DNA of 47,208 bases from Fimbriimonadaceae bacterium. Lineage in GTDB: Bacteria > Armatimonadota > Fimbriimonadia > Fimbriimonadales > Fimbriimonadaceae. The stretch covers positions 1 to 47,208 of the forward strand of contig JANJUB010000172.1 in NCBI GenBank assembly GCA_024710805.1, in the 5' to 3' direction. Positions within the stretch are counted from its first letter, which is position 1; each line of letters begins with the position of its first letter. The position numbers were made by a program, and so were the translations under genes. Positions 1 through 8,579 of this stretch are shown piece after piece. The notes under the pieces are model-generated. The model worked only from the letters and a program-made list of their open reading frames with translations, was not told where the DNA came from and ran no database searches.

Positions 1-129
1 GTGCGGGTGGGCCGTTTGGCCAAAGTCGGGTCGGAGGGTCGCGCGGCTCTCTATGGCCCGGGAGCGGACGGGTTCACTCTGACGGTTGTCGAGGGTGGCT
101 CGGAGACGGACTTCAAGCCCGCTAGCTGA
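1..129 (+). CDS. C-terminal end of an unidentified protein (5' truncated)
   Basis: Frame 1 is open from the first base and ends in TGA at 127-129, giving the last 42 residues of a protein that begins outside the window. The tail is rich in Gly, Val and Asp/Glu and finishes ...DFKPAS. There is no recognisable motif, so I cannot name it. The reading frame itself is an inference: it is open with high GC and codon use typical of the neighbours, but short. The following stretch to the tRNA (130-373) shows no gene. Confidence 0.4.
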   Translation: MRVGRLAKVGSEGRAALYGPGADGFTLTVVEGGSETDFKPAS

Positions 130-373
130 CCTATCGCTTCGGCTCGGTCTCGGGGTTCTCTCTGGGGCCGGGCCGGTGCGACGCAGACGGGGGCTGTTTC
201 GTCTAAGAAAGTGACCGTTTTGACGGGCGTTCTTGCGCCTGAAAGGCGGCGATTTCCTGGTTTCGCTTCCCTTTCGGGCATTGCTCCGTGTATGATTGAG
301 CAACTGTCTCTTTCGGTTATTGGGGACGGTTGCGAGAGGGGTTGGACCCTCGTTTTGAACCTAAACGGCGGAA

Positions 374-449
374 TGGCGCGGCTGGAGGGATTCGAACCCC
401 CGACCCTCTGTTCCGAAGACAGATGCTCTATCCACTGAGCTACAGCCGC
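374..449 (-). tRNA. tRNA-Arg (anticodon UCG)
   Basis: A complete cloverleaf reads on the minus strand. The acceptor stem GCGGCTG pairs perfectly with CAGCCGC. The D arm is GCTC/GAGC. The anticodon stem TCTGT/ACAGA encloses loop CTTCGGA (anticodon TCG, decoding CGA), and the T arm GGGGG/CCCTC has loop TTCGAAT. The mature body is 377-449 (73 nt), and a 3' CCA is encoded in the DNA at 374-376. It lies just downstream of the large lipoprotein gene on the same strand. Confidence 0.95.
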
Positions 450-477
450 GCGGGAGCGCAAAGTGTACCTTGAGCTT

Positions 478-2805
478 CTAGTTTCCGACGATCTCGGGCG
501 GGAACGCGCCTTTCGGGCTCATCCCGGGTGGGCAGATGTAGATCGCGTCGATCTGCAGGTCGCTGCTCCCTTCCGGGTTTACGAAGAGCGTCATCTTCAT
601 CGACACTCCCTGCAGGGCCGTGCTTCCTAGCCGGTACCAGGCGAAACCCGGACCGTAGGGCATGACCGGAGGCTCTTCGATTCGCAACTGCTGGCCGCCG
701 ATGTCCATCGTCAGCGTTCCGCGGGCGTCGGCCGGGATCCGAGCGGCGATCCAAACTTCCACATCACCGGCGCGGACGGGGACGTTGTACTCCGCAAAGT
801 ATCCACGCGGATCCAGAGCCGTCGGCGCACGAAGGGCCAATGCGCTGCCGTTGCTGGCACCGGAGACGGCCATCAGCTCCGAGAAGTTGGTGGTGCGGGT
901 GCTTTCGGCCTCGACCCAAACGTATGGGGCGAGCTTAGCGGTCGCGCTCCAGTAGGCGCGGCGCATGGTGAGGAAGCTGCCGCCGGGCGTCCGGTCGAAA
1001 CCAGCCACCGCGTCGCGGTGCATGAAGTCTTCTTCGGCGAGGTCCCGCTTCATCGCCTCCGCCATCTTCTTCAGCGCTTCGAACCGGGCCACCTCGTCGG
1101 CGAGCGCAAGTTCGGGAATCGGGATTTCCTCGGTGCCTTCGACCAAGATCGGGAGCGGGCCCAGGTCGAGCTCTACGGCGTTCTTGTGGACCTTCACCTT
1201 GGGATCGGAGCCATCGAGGGTGGTAAATGTGGCGAGCTTGGGTTCGGCCAACCGCAGCTTGACGCGGGCGGTGGCACCGGAGGTCCAAATGGCGGTGTAC
1301 GTGTGCCGCTTATCGACGTAGCGGTAGGCGTGGAATCCCACGCCTAGGTCAATACGGTTGCCGCCGCCGGGCGCGGGCAGCCAAAATCGTCCGGCGGGCA
1401 GGCGCTGCGGGCTAGCGGGGTTCGCGGCACTTTCGGGATAGTAAAGCGGGTTCGGCGACCAGTCCGCGGTCGACGGGTCGGGCTTTTCGGCGGCGATCGC
1501 ATCGAGTGGAATGCCCCGGAAGTAGAAGCCACGCGCGCCCATCGCCGTGAGATCATTGATGATCACGCCAGCGTTGCTGGGGTCGGCGGTTGCCGGCGCG
1601 ATATCAGTCGCGACCAGCCAACTCGGCCCGGTCCAGCGCATCGCGGAACTCGCCGCTCGGGCGGCGGTCTGGGCCAGCTCGGAGTAGGTCGTGCCCATGG
1701 CGCGCATCCCGACCCCATTCAGCGCCGGCCTCGCGGCCTCGTAAGGGGCTACCCAGCCAAGCCACTCTTGGATGATCGGCACGTCGGCAACCTGACGAAG
1801 CGCCCCGCACAGCCGATCGAACCGACGACCCGCGGCGGCGTTGATGACGGCTTGGATATCGGCCCACACTGCGCTGGTGCGCTGGTTGGCGCGATACAGC
1901 CGGTCGGTCTTGGGATCCCACAGTTGCGGGATGCCGCGAACGCCCGACCACAGTGGCACGAGGCGCGCCAAGTCCTCGAACGAGGCGACGTCGTTGATGC
2001 CGATGGCCCACGCGCGAAGGGCGGTTTCGAGGTTGCGATATCGCCCCTCCAGATACTGCCGAAACTCGAGTTGGAAGTAGTCGCCGTTGGGCACGAATGC
2101 CGAGCGCCCGGCGAGCGAGACGTACTCGCCCATCGGATTGACGACGCCTCTCAGTCCGGGGCCGGTCTTGGCCCGTCGGATAGTGGTCAGCACCGAATCA
2201 CGCTGGCCGTCGAATCCCTCCCAGTAGTCGGGGTGAGATTGGGTGGTTTGCACGGGATACACGAGCAACACGTGCTCAAGCGAGCCGGGCGGCGCGACGT
2301 CCATCGAGAACTTGCCGTCCTTGACCACAACCCGATCGACGCGCATCACGGTGGCGTCGCGCGCGGTCACGAGCACAGCGAGGGCATCGGTTGCGCCGGG
2401 CAAGCTGAACTCGATCTTGCGCGGCTCGGTGATGCCCGCCACGCGGTAGGTTTGCGGCTCCACCGCCACCCCCGTTGCCCCGGGGGCCAGCGAGTCGATC
2501 GCGATGAGATAGCGCATTCCGGCGGCTTCCATCGCCTGGATCAGCGGTTGGAGATCGACGCCCAGCGGAACCGAAAGAAGGACATCCAAGACACCGGCGG
2601 CTTTGGCGCGTTCGATGTCGGCCAGCGAGGGCTGCAACCGTGCGCCGACGGGCACGTAGGGTGCCCCGTTCCACACCAGCGTATGGTGGTCATTGATCCG
2701 CCACTCGGCCGGGGCCGAACCTTCGGGGCGATAGACCCCACTGGCAGATTGGCAGGCGGCGATGGCCGCGACGCCGAACAGCAAACAACACGCGAGCGCA
2801 CGCAC
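478..2805 (-). CDS. Large secreted lipoprotein, glycoside-hydrolase-like with C-terminal carbohydrate-binding-like domain
   Basis: This 775-residue protein starts at GTG. An N-terminal signal peptide ends in a lipobox (IAAC, Cys18), so the mature protein should be lipid-anchored. The middle section (about residues 40-480) alternates hydrophobic strands with segments such as IQEWLGW and has the feel of a TIM-barrel glycosidase. The C-terminal 150 residues open with WVEAES and are strand-rich, as in CBM6/35-type sugar-binding domains. Fold and function are inference; I recognise no catalytic pair with certainty. The gene is divergent from folP with only 53 bases between starts, and a TAGTCT -10-like box lies 7 bases before the GTG with no Shine-Dalgarno. 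It may degrade or bind an external polysaccharide. Confidence 0.6.
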   Translation of the reverse strand: MRALACCLLFGVAAIAACQSASGVYRPEGSAPAEWRINDHHTLVWNGAPYVPVGARLQPSLADIERAKAAGVLDVLLSVPLGVDLQPLIQAMEAAGMRYLIAIDSLAPGATGVAVEPQTYRVAGITEPRKIEFSLPGATDALAVLVTARDATVMRVDRVVVKDGKFSMDVAPPGSLEHVLLVYPVQTTQSHPDYWEGFDGQRDSVLTTIRRAKTGPGLRGVVNPMGEYVSLAGRSAFVPNGDYFQLEFRQYLEGRYRNLETALRAWAIGINDVASFEDLARLVPLWSGVRGIPQLWDPKTDRLYRANQRTSAVWADIQAVINAAAGRRFDRLCGALRQVADVPIIQEWLGWVAPYEAARPALNGVGMRAMGTTYSELAQTAARAASSAMRWTGPSWLVATDIAPATADPSNAGVIINDLTAMGARGFYFRGIPLDAIAAEKPDPSTADWSPNPLYYPESAANPASPQRLPAGRFWLPAPGGGNRIDLGVGFHAYRYVDKRHTYTAIWTSGATARVKLRLAEPKLATFTTLDGSDPKVKVHKNAVELDLGPLPILVEGTEEIPIPELALADEVARFEALKKMAEAMKRDLAEEDFMHRDAVAGFDRTPGGSFLTMRRAYWSATAKLAPYVWVEAESTRTTNFSELMAVSGASNGSALALRAPTALDPRGYFAEYNVPVRAGDVEVWIAARIPADARGTLTMDIGGQQLRIEEPPVMPYGPGFAWYRLGSTALQGVSMKMTLFVNPEGSSDLQIDAIYICPPGMSPKGAFPPEIVGN

Positions 2806-2812
2806 GAAGATC

Positions 2813-2818
2813 AGACTA
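2813..2818 (-). promoter_or_regulatory. -10 box of the lipoprotein gene (probably leaderless)
   Basis: TAGTCT on the minus strand ends 7 bases before the GTG at 2805. Transcription would begin at or beside the start codon, and no ribosome binding site is present. Confidence 0.4.
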
Positions 2819-2845
2819 CCCGAGCACTCCGTTCGGTTCAGCGGT

Positions 2846-2851
2846 TACACT
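2846..2851 (+). promoter_or_regulatory. -10 box of folP (probably leaderless)
   Basis: TACACT lies 7 bases before the folP ATG at 2859, with no Shine-Dalgarno in between. The same hexamer at the same distance precedes the Mfd fragment at 9743. Confidence 0.4.
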
Positions 2852-2858
2852 CGCGGCG

Positions 2859-3683
2859 ATGTTCGATCTTCCCGTTGGCCGGCCCGCGATCATGGGCATC
2901 CTGAACGTAACTGAGGACAGCTTCAGCGACGGTGGGCGGCACTTCGAACCTGCGGCGGCGATCGCCGCGGGCTTGCGGATGCGCGACGAGGGTGCCGACC
3001 TCATCGACGTGGGGGGCGAGAGCACCCGTCCCGGAGCCGACCCGATTTCCGCCGCCGAGGAACTTCGCCGCGTGATTCCGGTGATCTCGGCTCTGGCGGC
3101 CCAGGGCGTCAAGGTCAGCATCGACACGATGAAGGCGGAGGTTGCGTCCGCGGCCCTAGCGGCCGGGGCGGTGGTGGTCAACGACGTGATGGGCCTGCGC
3201 GGGCCGGGGATGCTCGAGGTCGTGGCCGCACACCAGTGCCCGGTGTGCATCATGCATATGCAAGGCTCGCCTCGCACCATGCAGTCGGCCCCACAGTACG
3301 ACGACGTGGTGCGCGAGGTCCGGGCGTTCTTGCTTCGCCAGGCGGCGGTGGTCGAGGAAGCCGGGTTGCCCGCCGAACGCGTTTGGATCGATCCGGGCAT
3401 CGGATTCGGCAAGACGGTGGAGCACAACTTGAAGCTGCTCAATGGATTGGGGAAGTTTGTGGCGACCGGTTACCCGGTGCTGCTTGGGGTCAGTCGCAAG
3501 TCGTTCATCGGGCGAGTGCTCGGGGGCGAGGAGCCTTTGCCGATCGAGGAGCGGAGTGAGGGAGCGCAGGCGGTACACGTGTGGGCGCAGATTCAAGGGG
3601 TTCGGGTGCTACGGGTCCACGACGTCGCGGCGACGGCTCGGACGATACGGATGATCGAGGCGATTGCTCAAGGTGTCGGGTAA
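2859..3683 (+). CDS. folP: Dihydropteroate synthase
   Basis: FolP joins 6-hydroxymethyl-dihydropterin pyrophosphate to p-aminobenzoate to give dihydropteroate in cytoplasmic folate synthesis. The 274-residue product is full length and has all the family signatures in order: IMGILNVTEDSFSDGG (residues 8-23), DVGGESTRPGA, SIDT, NDVMGL, the pterin-binding IDPGIGFGKT and GVSRKSFIGR. The ATG at 2859 gives the expected N-terminus. No other folate gene is next to it; the upstream neighbour is a divergent lipoprotein gene and the downstream neighbour is convergent, so it is probably transcribed alone. Confidence 0.97.
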   Translation: MFDLPVGRPAIMGILNVTEDSFSDGGRHFEPAAAIAAGLRMRDEGADLIDVGGESTRPGADPISAAEELRRVIPVISALAAQGVKVSIDTMKAEVASAALAAGAVVVNDVMGLRGPGMLEVVAAHQCPVCIMHMQGSPRTMQSAPQYDDVVREVRAFLLRQAAVVEEAGLPAERVWIDPGIGFGKTVEHNLKLLNGLGKFVATGYPVLLGVSRKSFIGRVLGGEEPLPIEERSEGAQAVHVWAQIQGVRVLRVHDVAATARTIRMIEAIAQGVG

Positions 3684-3702
3684 TCGAACGATTTCGTGAC
3701 CT

Positions 3703-4359
3703 TCACAAAATGAGTTGTGCCCGAACCGTCTCGTAGCGGGGGGCGAAGGCTTGATAGCCCAGCATCCAAGTTACAACATCCGGATCGAACAAGTAGCAAC
3801 ACTCCCAACGGAACATACCGGTTTCGTTCACCTTAGAGGCACGGAACACGAGATCAGTGGAGTCGCCCTCAGTGACCGTAAAGTTGGAGTTCGCCCTATA
3901 GCGTTGACAAGAGCGCTGGATAGTCTCATTGCACTCAGGTTCCAGATGCACCGCGAGTCTGCCGCATCTCTTGCACACCGCCTTGAAAGCAATCTGAGAA
4001 TGGGTCTCGTCGAGCTCAAGTAAGCCACCTTCAACAAGCCGACGATAGGACGTCATCGCCCGGAGTGATCGGTGGCGTACAGTCGGAACCAGGAACTGAG
4101 CCCGAGGTCGAATGCTCATGTACTCTGGCACGTAGTCCTCTCGAATGTAGAGACCCCCAAGAATCGCACGGGCGATTGGGGCCGACGCGTCACCGTCGCC
4201 ATCGGTGATTTCCACTTTCTCAGGAATCAGTGCCGCTCCTCGCGATATCCGGCAGAGTTCACACTCCTCCCCGAGAATAAAGGGCTTTGGCGTACAGGCC
4301 TCCAAGAAGTTGCCCTGTAGTCCTCCCGGAATGCACAGTTGACGAGAGCTAGAATACAT
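3703..4359 (-). CDS. Orphan protein with two CxxC motifs
   Basis: The 218-residue product has one CxxC near the N-terminus (CELC, residues 33-36) and a second in the middle (CKRCG, 129-133), suggesting a zinc-ribbon-like or redox fold. I do not recognise it. The general layout, two CxxC(G) pairs and a C-terminal hydrophobic tail, distantly recalls the double-CXXCG paralog family of myxobacteria (some of which are toxin-immunity proteins), but this is a weak impression. The frame stays open further upstream to a TTG at 4416, but that TTG is the first base of the -35 box of a strong promoter. The first usable ATG inside the transcript is at 4359, preceded by GAAGG. Base composition is visibly AT-richer than the neighbours, which suggests recent acquisition. 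Confidence 0.55.
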   Translation of the reverse strand: MYSSSRQLCIPGGLQGNFLEACTPKPFILGEECELCRISRGAALIPEKVEITDGDGDASAPIARAILGGLYIREDYVPEYMSIRPRAQFLVPTVRHRSLRAMTSYRRLVEGGLLELDETHSQIAFKAVCKRCGRLAVHLEPECNETIQRSCQRYRANSNFTVTEGDSTDLVFRASKVNETGMFRWECCYLFDPDVVTWMLGYQAFAPRYETVRAQLIL

Positions 4360-4387
4360 TTGCCTTCGGCTGCGTGGCCCTCCGTTC

Positions 4388-4416
4388 ATCATACAATGAC
4401 TTACTAGGTATGTCAA
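4388..4416 (-). promoter_or_regulatory. Consensus sigma-70 promoter of the CxxC orphan gene
   Basis: On the minus strand TTGACA (4416-4411) is followed after exactly 17 bases by TATGAT (4393-4388). This is the closest match to the housekeeping consensus I see in the window. Transcription should start near 4381, about 22 bases before the ATG at 4359. Confidence 0.75.
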
Positions 4417-4557
4417 GTTGGTGATGGACAGAGCATGGTCGAGCCTGCGTCGCGCGTCTTAGTCAGCTTCGAGGCAACCGTGGCCCGATTGGGAAGTGAG
4501 TCACGAGCATCGCCACTTATCGTCCCCCCGCAAGGGGAAGGCGTGCCGGATTTCGAG

Positions 4558-5661
4558 CTACTCGCCCTTGTGCCGCGCGTACAGCTCTTCCACCGTCTCC
4601 CGATACCGCTGCCTAAACACCTCGACGTCGAACTGGGCTGCGTGGGCTTTGAGCGCGTCCGGCTCGAACGAACGACCGGAGAGCGCGCGGATGCCCTCGG
4701 CGAGGGACTCCGGGGTTTGCTCGGGGAACTGGACTCCAAACTCGGGCAAGACGCTCTCCGAGGCTCCCCCTACGCCGTACGTGACCACGGGTAGCCCGGC
4801 GGCCATCGCCTCGACGGGCACAATGCCGAAGTCTTCATACGCGGCGAACAGCACCGCGCGGCAGTTGGCCATCACCTTCTTTAGCTCCTCATCGGGCAGC
4901 CGCCCGTGGAACGTGACGTTGGGCATCCCGGCGGCTTGAGCTTTGAGCTCGTCCTCGATGGGTCCAGAGCCCACGATCTGCAGTTTGTCCCCGGTCTGAC
5001 GAACCGCTTCGATGAGCACGTCCACCTTCTTGTAGTCGATCAGGCGCCCCCAATAGAGGAATCCAAGGTCCTCTGATTCGCGCTTGACATCGCGCCAGAG
5101 GTGGGTGCGCACCGGCGGGTGAATGACGCGATAGGTGTCCCGACCATAGAACTTCTTCAGGCGCGCGGCGGTGGTTTCTGAGTTGGCGAGGAGGAAGTCG
5201 GGATGCTTCGATGCCTCAAGATCGAGCGGCTTAAGATAGCGGGCGATCAGTCGGTGGATGGGCGACTTGGTGGCGCGGTTGTCGATCTCCGGCACCCACA
5301 GCCAGCGCGCGGGGGTGTGGTAGTAGCAGATATGCAACGCGTCGGGCCGCTTGCGCACGCTATGGGCAAATGAGTGGTTGCTGCTCAGCACCAAGTCGAA
5401 CTCGCTGAGGTCCATGCGCCGGAACGCCCACGGCATCAGCGGGGCATAGAGGTGGTATCGCTGCTTGGCCATGGGCCAGTTCTGAAGAAAGCTCGGCCGA
5501 AGCTCCATGCCCTGCAGGAACTTGCACCGGTCGGGGTCGATGATCGAGCCGAACACGGTGCCCGGAAACATCTGGCACATCTCGGAGAAGACCTCTTCCG
5601 AGCCGGCGGGAATCGTGAGCCACTCGTGAACGAGGGCAATCTTCTTGGGGACTGACGTCAT
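4558..5661 (-). CDS. Glycosyltransferase family 4 protein
   Basis: This 367-residue GT-B fold enzyme should transfer a sugar from an activated donor to a lipid-linked or polysaccharide acceptor at the inner face of the membrane. The N-terminal domain begins KIALVHEWL with the acceptor-side Gly-rich turn (PAGSEEVF). The C-terminal donor domain has LYWGRLIDYKK and the family EX7E-type motif at EDFGIVPVEAMAAGLPVV. The frame is open upstream to 5805, but the ATG at 5661 overlaps the upstream stop as ATGA, so I take that as the start. It is translationally coupled to the sugar-phosphate transferase, which points to exopolysaccharide or O-antigen assembly. Donor and acceptor cannot be told from the sequence. 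Confidence 0.85.
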   Translation of the reverse strand: MTSVPKKIALVHEWLTIPAGSEEVFSEMCQMFPGTVFGSIIDPDRCKFLQGMELRPSFLQNWPMAKQRYHLYAPLMPWAFRRMDLSEFDLVLSSNHSFAHSVRKRPDALHICYYHTPARWLWVPEIDNRATKSPIHRLIARYLKPLDLEASKHPDFLLANSETTAARLKKFYGRDTYRVIHPPVRTHLWRDVKRESEDLGFLYWGRLIDYKKVDVLIEAVRQTGDKLQIVGSGPIEDELKAQAAGMPNVTFHGRLPDEELKKVMANCRAVLFAAYEDFGIVPVEAMAAGLPVVTYGVGGASESVLPEFGVQFPEQTPESLAEGIRALSGRSFEPDALKAHAAQFDVEVFRQRYRETVEELYARHKGE

Positions 5662-6350
5662 TTCGCGCCGCGGGCGGTGACGATTGCGATGACCGTCCGG
5701 AAGATGATGTACAGATCGAATCGAAGCCCCGCCTTCTCGAAGTACTCGCGATCGAGGGCAATCCGCTCTTCGTAGCTTGTGGCGCTGCGCCCTCCGCACT
5801 GCCAAAGCCCAGTGCAGCCGGGGTGCATAGAAAGGTACATGTCCTGCGAGTCGCCGTATTTGGAGAGTTCCGGGATCACGATGGGACGGGGCCCGACCAG
5901 CGACATGTCGCCTTTGATTACGTTGAGCAACTGGGGCAGCTCGTCGAGGCTGTATTTGCGCAGAAAATGGCCAACCTTGGAAATGCGCGGATCGTTCTCG
6001 ATCTTGAAGTTGCGCTTGTACTCCTCCATCAGGTCGGGGCGACCCTTGAGGATCTCCTCGGCGTTCCGCACCATCGTCCGAAACTTGTAGATGTAGAACG
6101 GCTTGCCGAGGTAGCCGACCCTCTGCTGCTTGAAGAGAACGGGCAAGCCCGAGGAGAAGGCCACGAAGATGCTGACAATCAGGAAGACGGGGAAGAGCAG
6201 GAGCAGCGCGATGGCGCTGGCGACGATGTCGAAGATGCGCTTGACGACATGGTAGGGCCCGCGGTGATACCGCTTCGACCTGGGCAACAGCTTATGACCC
6301 TCGGTCATCAAACTCCCCGCTGCCGACTGGCTCTCCTTGACTTCAATCAC
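5658..6350 (-). CDS. Undecaprenyl-phosphate sugar-1-phosphate transferase (WcaJ/WbaP-like catalytic domain)
   Basis: The 230-residue protein is the short monotopic form of the bacterial sugar transferase family. It loads the first sugar-1-phosphate onto undecaprenyl phosphate to start a polysaccharide repeat. A membrane-inserting helix follows KRIFDIVASAIALLLLFPVF (about residues 38-57). The catalytic signatures are FKQQRVGYLGKPFYIYKFRTM, then KVGHFLRKYSLDELPQLLNV, GDMSLVGPRP and the late HPGCTGLWQCGGRS. The N-terminal four-helix and Rossmann-like extension of WbaP is absent, as in many PglC-like members. The GTG at 6350 is used; ATG at residue 15 is a possible alternative. It is first in a two-gene unit with the GT4 enzyme and divergent from glmS, whose product feeds UDP-amino-sugar synthesis. 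Confidence 0.9.
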   Translation of the reverse strand: MIEVKESQSAAGSLMTEGHKLLPRSKRYHRGPYHVVKRIFDIVASAIALLLLFPVFLIVSIFVAFSSGLPVLFKQQRVGYLGKPFYIYKFRTMVRNAEEILKGRPDLMEEYKRNFKIENDPRISKVGHFLRKYSLDELPQLLNVIKGDMSLVGPRPIVIPELSKYGDSQDMYLSMHPGCTGLWQCGGRSATSYEERIALDREYFEKAGLRFDLYIIFRTVIAIVTARGAK

Positions 6351-6383
6351 GTAATCAACGCAACTCCCTGCACGGCTATGTGA

Positions 6384-6396
6384 ATCTTCGGAAGAT
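6384..6396. promoter_or_regulatory. Small palindrome between sugar transferase and glmS
   Basis: ATCTTC-G-GAAGAT is a 6-bp inverted repeat in the 147-bp divergent intergenic region. It could be an operator or chance. The rest of the gap contains only the glmS -10 box. Confidence 0.2.
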
Positions 6397-6484
6397 CGGC
6401 ACGCGCGTCTACAGTCTATTCCACCTTATCTTACGACGCGATTTTCAAGGGATGGTGTTCCCGGGACCATACCAGTCCGTGTGA

Positions 6485-6490
6485 TATCCT
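6485..6490 (+). promoter_or_regulatory. -10 box of glmS (probably leaderless)
   Basis: TATCCT stands 7 bases before the glmS ATG at 6498, with no Shine-Dalgarno between. There is also no room for a glmS ribozyme in the leader. Confidence 0.4.
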
Positions 6491-6497
6491 GTTAACT

Positions 6498-8348
6498 ATG
6501 TGTGGAATCGCTGGATACCTCGGCCCGCGGAAGGCGGTCGACGTCGTGTTCGATCAACTCAAGCGTCTTGAATACCGAGGCTACGACAGCGCCGGCATTG
6601 CGTTCCCCGAGCGCCAAGACATCCGGATTCTGAAGAAGGCGGGCAAGCTTTCGGAACTCGGCCGTCTGCTGGAAGATACCGAGACATCGGACGTGCGGAC
6701 GGCTATGGGCCACTCCCGATGGGCGACCCACGGCGCGCCCACCGACACCAACGCCCACCCTCACTTCGACCAGACCGAGAACGTCTCGATCATCCACAAC
6801 GGGATCATCGAGAACTACCTGGAACTGCGTGAGGAGCTTGCCGCAAAGGGCCATCACTTCCACTCGCAAACCGACACCGAGGTCGCGGCGCACGTGATCG
6901 GCGACGAATACTCAAAGGGCGTTCCGCTGGAGGAAGCGGTTCGGCTTGCCGTTAAGCGGCTTCGAGGTGCGTATGCGCTGGTCGTGATGTCGCGCACGGA
7001 GCCAGGCAAACTGGTGGCGACACGCAACGCCAGCCCGCTCATTCTTGGCTTTGGCGAGCACGAGAACATGCTCGCGAGCGACATCCCGGCATTGCTGCCC
7101 TACACTCGGGAAGTGATGGTGCTGGAGGAGGGCGACATCGCGGTGCTCACCGATCACTCGGTGCGCATCATGGATGGCGACTCGCGAGAGGTGCCGATCA
7201 AGGCGATGACCATCGAGTGGGACATCGCGGCGGCGGAACGCGGCGGCTACGAGCACTTTATGCTCAAGGAAATTCACGAGCAGCCGGACGTGATTCGTCA
7301 GACCCTTGCCGGCCGCATCGACGACAAGAACCAGATTCGCTTCGAGCAGATTTTCGGCGAGCACGTGTGGCACGAGATCGACAGAGTGAACATCATCGCC
7401 TGCGGAACGGCCTACCATGCGGGGCTCATGGGCAAGTACCTGTTCGAGAAACTCCTCCGGCTGCCATGCGATGTCTATTACTCGAGCGAGTTTCGCTACG
7501 GCGATCCGGTGCTGTCGCCGAAGTCGCTCGCGATCTTCATCAGCCAATCAGGTGAAACCGCCGACTCGCTGGCCGCCCTTCGGCTGTGCAAGGAGAAGCG
7601 CATCCGCACGCTCGGCATCGTGAACGTCATCGGCTCCAGCATTGCCCGCGAGTGCGACCGGACGATCTTCACCCAGGCGGGACCGGAGATTTCGGTTGCC
7701 TCAACAAAGGCTTACACTGCGCAGGTTCTCGTGCTCACGCTGCTGGCTCTTTACGTTGCTCAAGTCACCGAAGCACCGGGCATTCGCGTTCCTTCGGTTG
7801 TCGAAGAGTTGAAGGGTCTGAGCGAGAAGGCGAAGGCGTGTCTGAACACCGAGGATGGGGTGCTCGCACTCGCCGAAGACGTGCGGAACGCGCCGCTCTG
7901 CTTCTTCTTAGGCCGCGGAGCGGATGCTTACGTGGGAATGGAAGGTGCGCTGAAGTTGAAGGAGATTGCCTACATCCCCACGCAGGAGATGCCCGCGGGT
8001 GAGATGAAGCACGGTCCGATCGCGCTGATTCAGCCGGGCGTGGTCTCGATCTTCGGCGCAACCAACGACGCGGTGCTCGAGCACTCTTCGATCCGTGAGA
8101 AGGTGATCTCGAACATGCAGGAAGTCAAAGCGCGCGGAGGCACCATTGTGGCGATCACGACCGAAGAGGACAACACGGTCGAGCGCGTGGCCGAGTACGT
8201 CGTGAAGATCCCCAAGTGCGAGAGCGAGTTCCTGTCCGCGCTGCTCTCGGTGATCCCGCTGCAGCTGCTGTCCTACCATGTGGCTCGGCTAAACGGGTGC
8301 GAGATCGACCAGCCGCGGAATCTGGCGAAGTCGGTTACCGTGGAGTAG
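6498..8348 (+). CDS. glmS: Glutamine--fructose-6-phosphate aminotransferase (isomerizing)
   Basis: GlmS makes glucosamine-6-phosphate from fructose-6-phosphate and glutamine, the entry step to UDP-GlcNAc for peptidoglycan and polysaccharides. The 616-residue protein is full length. It starts MCGIAGY, so Cys2 becomes the N-terminal nucleophile of the class II glutaminase domain after Met removal. The linker is followed by two SIS domains (IIACGTAYHAG and FISQSGETADS in the first, FFLGRGADAYVGMEGALKLKE in the second). The C-terminus NLAKSVTVE is the conserved tail that closes the active site. It is divergent from exopolysaccharide genes and convergent with the Mfd fragment. Confidence 0.97.
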   Translation: MCGIAGYLGPRKAVDVVFDQLKRLEYRGYDSAGIAFPERQDIRILKKAGKLSELGRLLEDTETSDVRTAMGHSRWATHGAPTDTNAHPHFDQTENVSIIHNGIIENYLELREELAAKGHHFHSQTDTEVAAHVIGDEYSKGVPLEEAVRLAVKRLRGAYALVVMSRTEPGKLVATRNASPLILGFGEHENMLASDIPALLPYTREVMVLEEGDIAVLTDHSVRIMDGDSREVPIKAMTIEWDIAAAERGGYEHFMLKEIHEQPDVIRQTLAGRIDDKNQIRFEQIFGEHVWHEIDRVNIIACGTAYHAGLMGKYLFEKLLRLPCDVYYSSEFRYGDPVLSPKSLAIFISQSGETADSLAALRLCKEKRIRTLGIVNVIGSSIARECDRTIFTQAGPEISVASTKAYTAQVLVLTLLALYVAQVTEAPGIRVPSVVEELKGLSEKAKACLNTEDGVLALAEDVRNAPLCFFLGRGADAYVGMEGALKLKEIAYIPTQEMPAGEMKHGPIALIQPGVVSIFGATNDAVLEHSSIREKVISNMQEVKARGGTIVAITTEEDNTVERVAEYVVKIPKCESEFLSALLSVIPLQLLSYHVARLNGCEIDQPRNLAKSVTVE

Positions 8349-8363
8349 TGGCTTCGCCGAACT

Positions 8364-8395
8364 GGGAGGGGCGCGCTTTGTCGCGCCTGGTTTGG
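8364..8395. repeat. REP-like palindromic repeat, copy 1
   Basis: The core GGCGCG-CTTTGT-CGCGCC (8370-8387) is a 6-bp perfect stem, preceded by GGGAGG and followed by TGGTTTGG. A related element is at 9800-9831. It follows the glmS stop and may also act as a hairpin terminator, but no T-run follows. Confidence 0.45.
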
Positions 8396-8579
8396 CTGCA
8401 ATGCTGGCGGGACAAATGGACCCGGTGACACCTTGTGGGCGAGGGATGAATCGTGCCCTCGCTGTACCTATCCAATGCAAACGCCACGCCGGCACGAGTG
8501 CATCCGGCGGCTACAAAAGGAAAGCGGGGCACAATGCAGCAGCCTCAAGCCAACCCCGGGCAAACCCGAGCAGTATCCC

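Noticed and set aside
51-461. Open frame on the minus strand with tRNA-like translation (QWIEHLSSEQRVGGSNPSS)
   Set aside because: It is the translated shadow of the tRNA-Arg gene, a well-known annotation artefact.
1768-2904. Long open frame (378 codons) on the plus strand
   Set aside because: It lies opposite the lipoprotein gene, has no recognisable domain and has the Arg/Gly/His-rich bias of antisense frames in GC-rich DNA.
6351-6497. glmS ribozyme upstream of glmS
   Set aside because: The ribozyme core is not visible, and the likely transcription start is at the ATG, leaving no leader.
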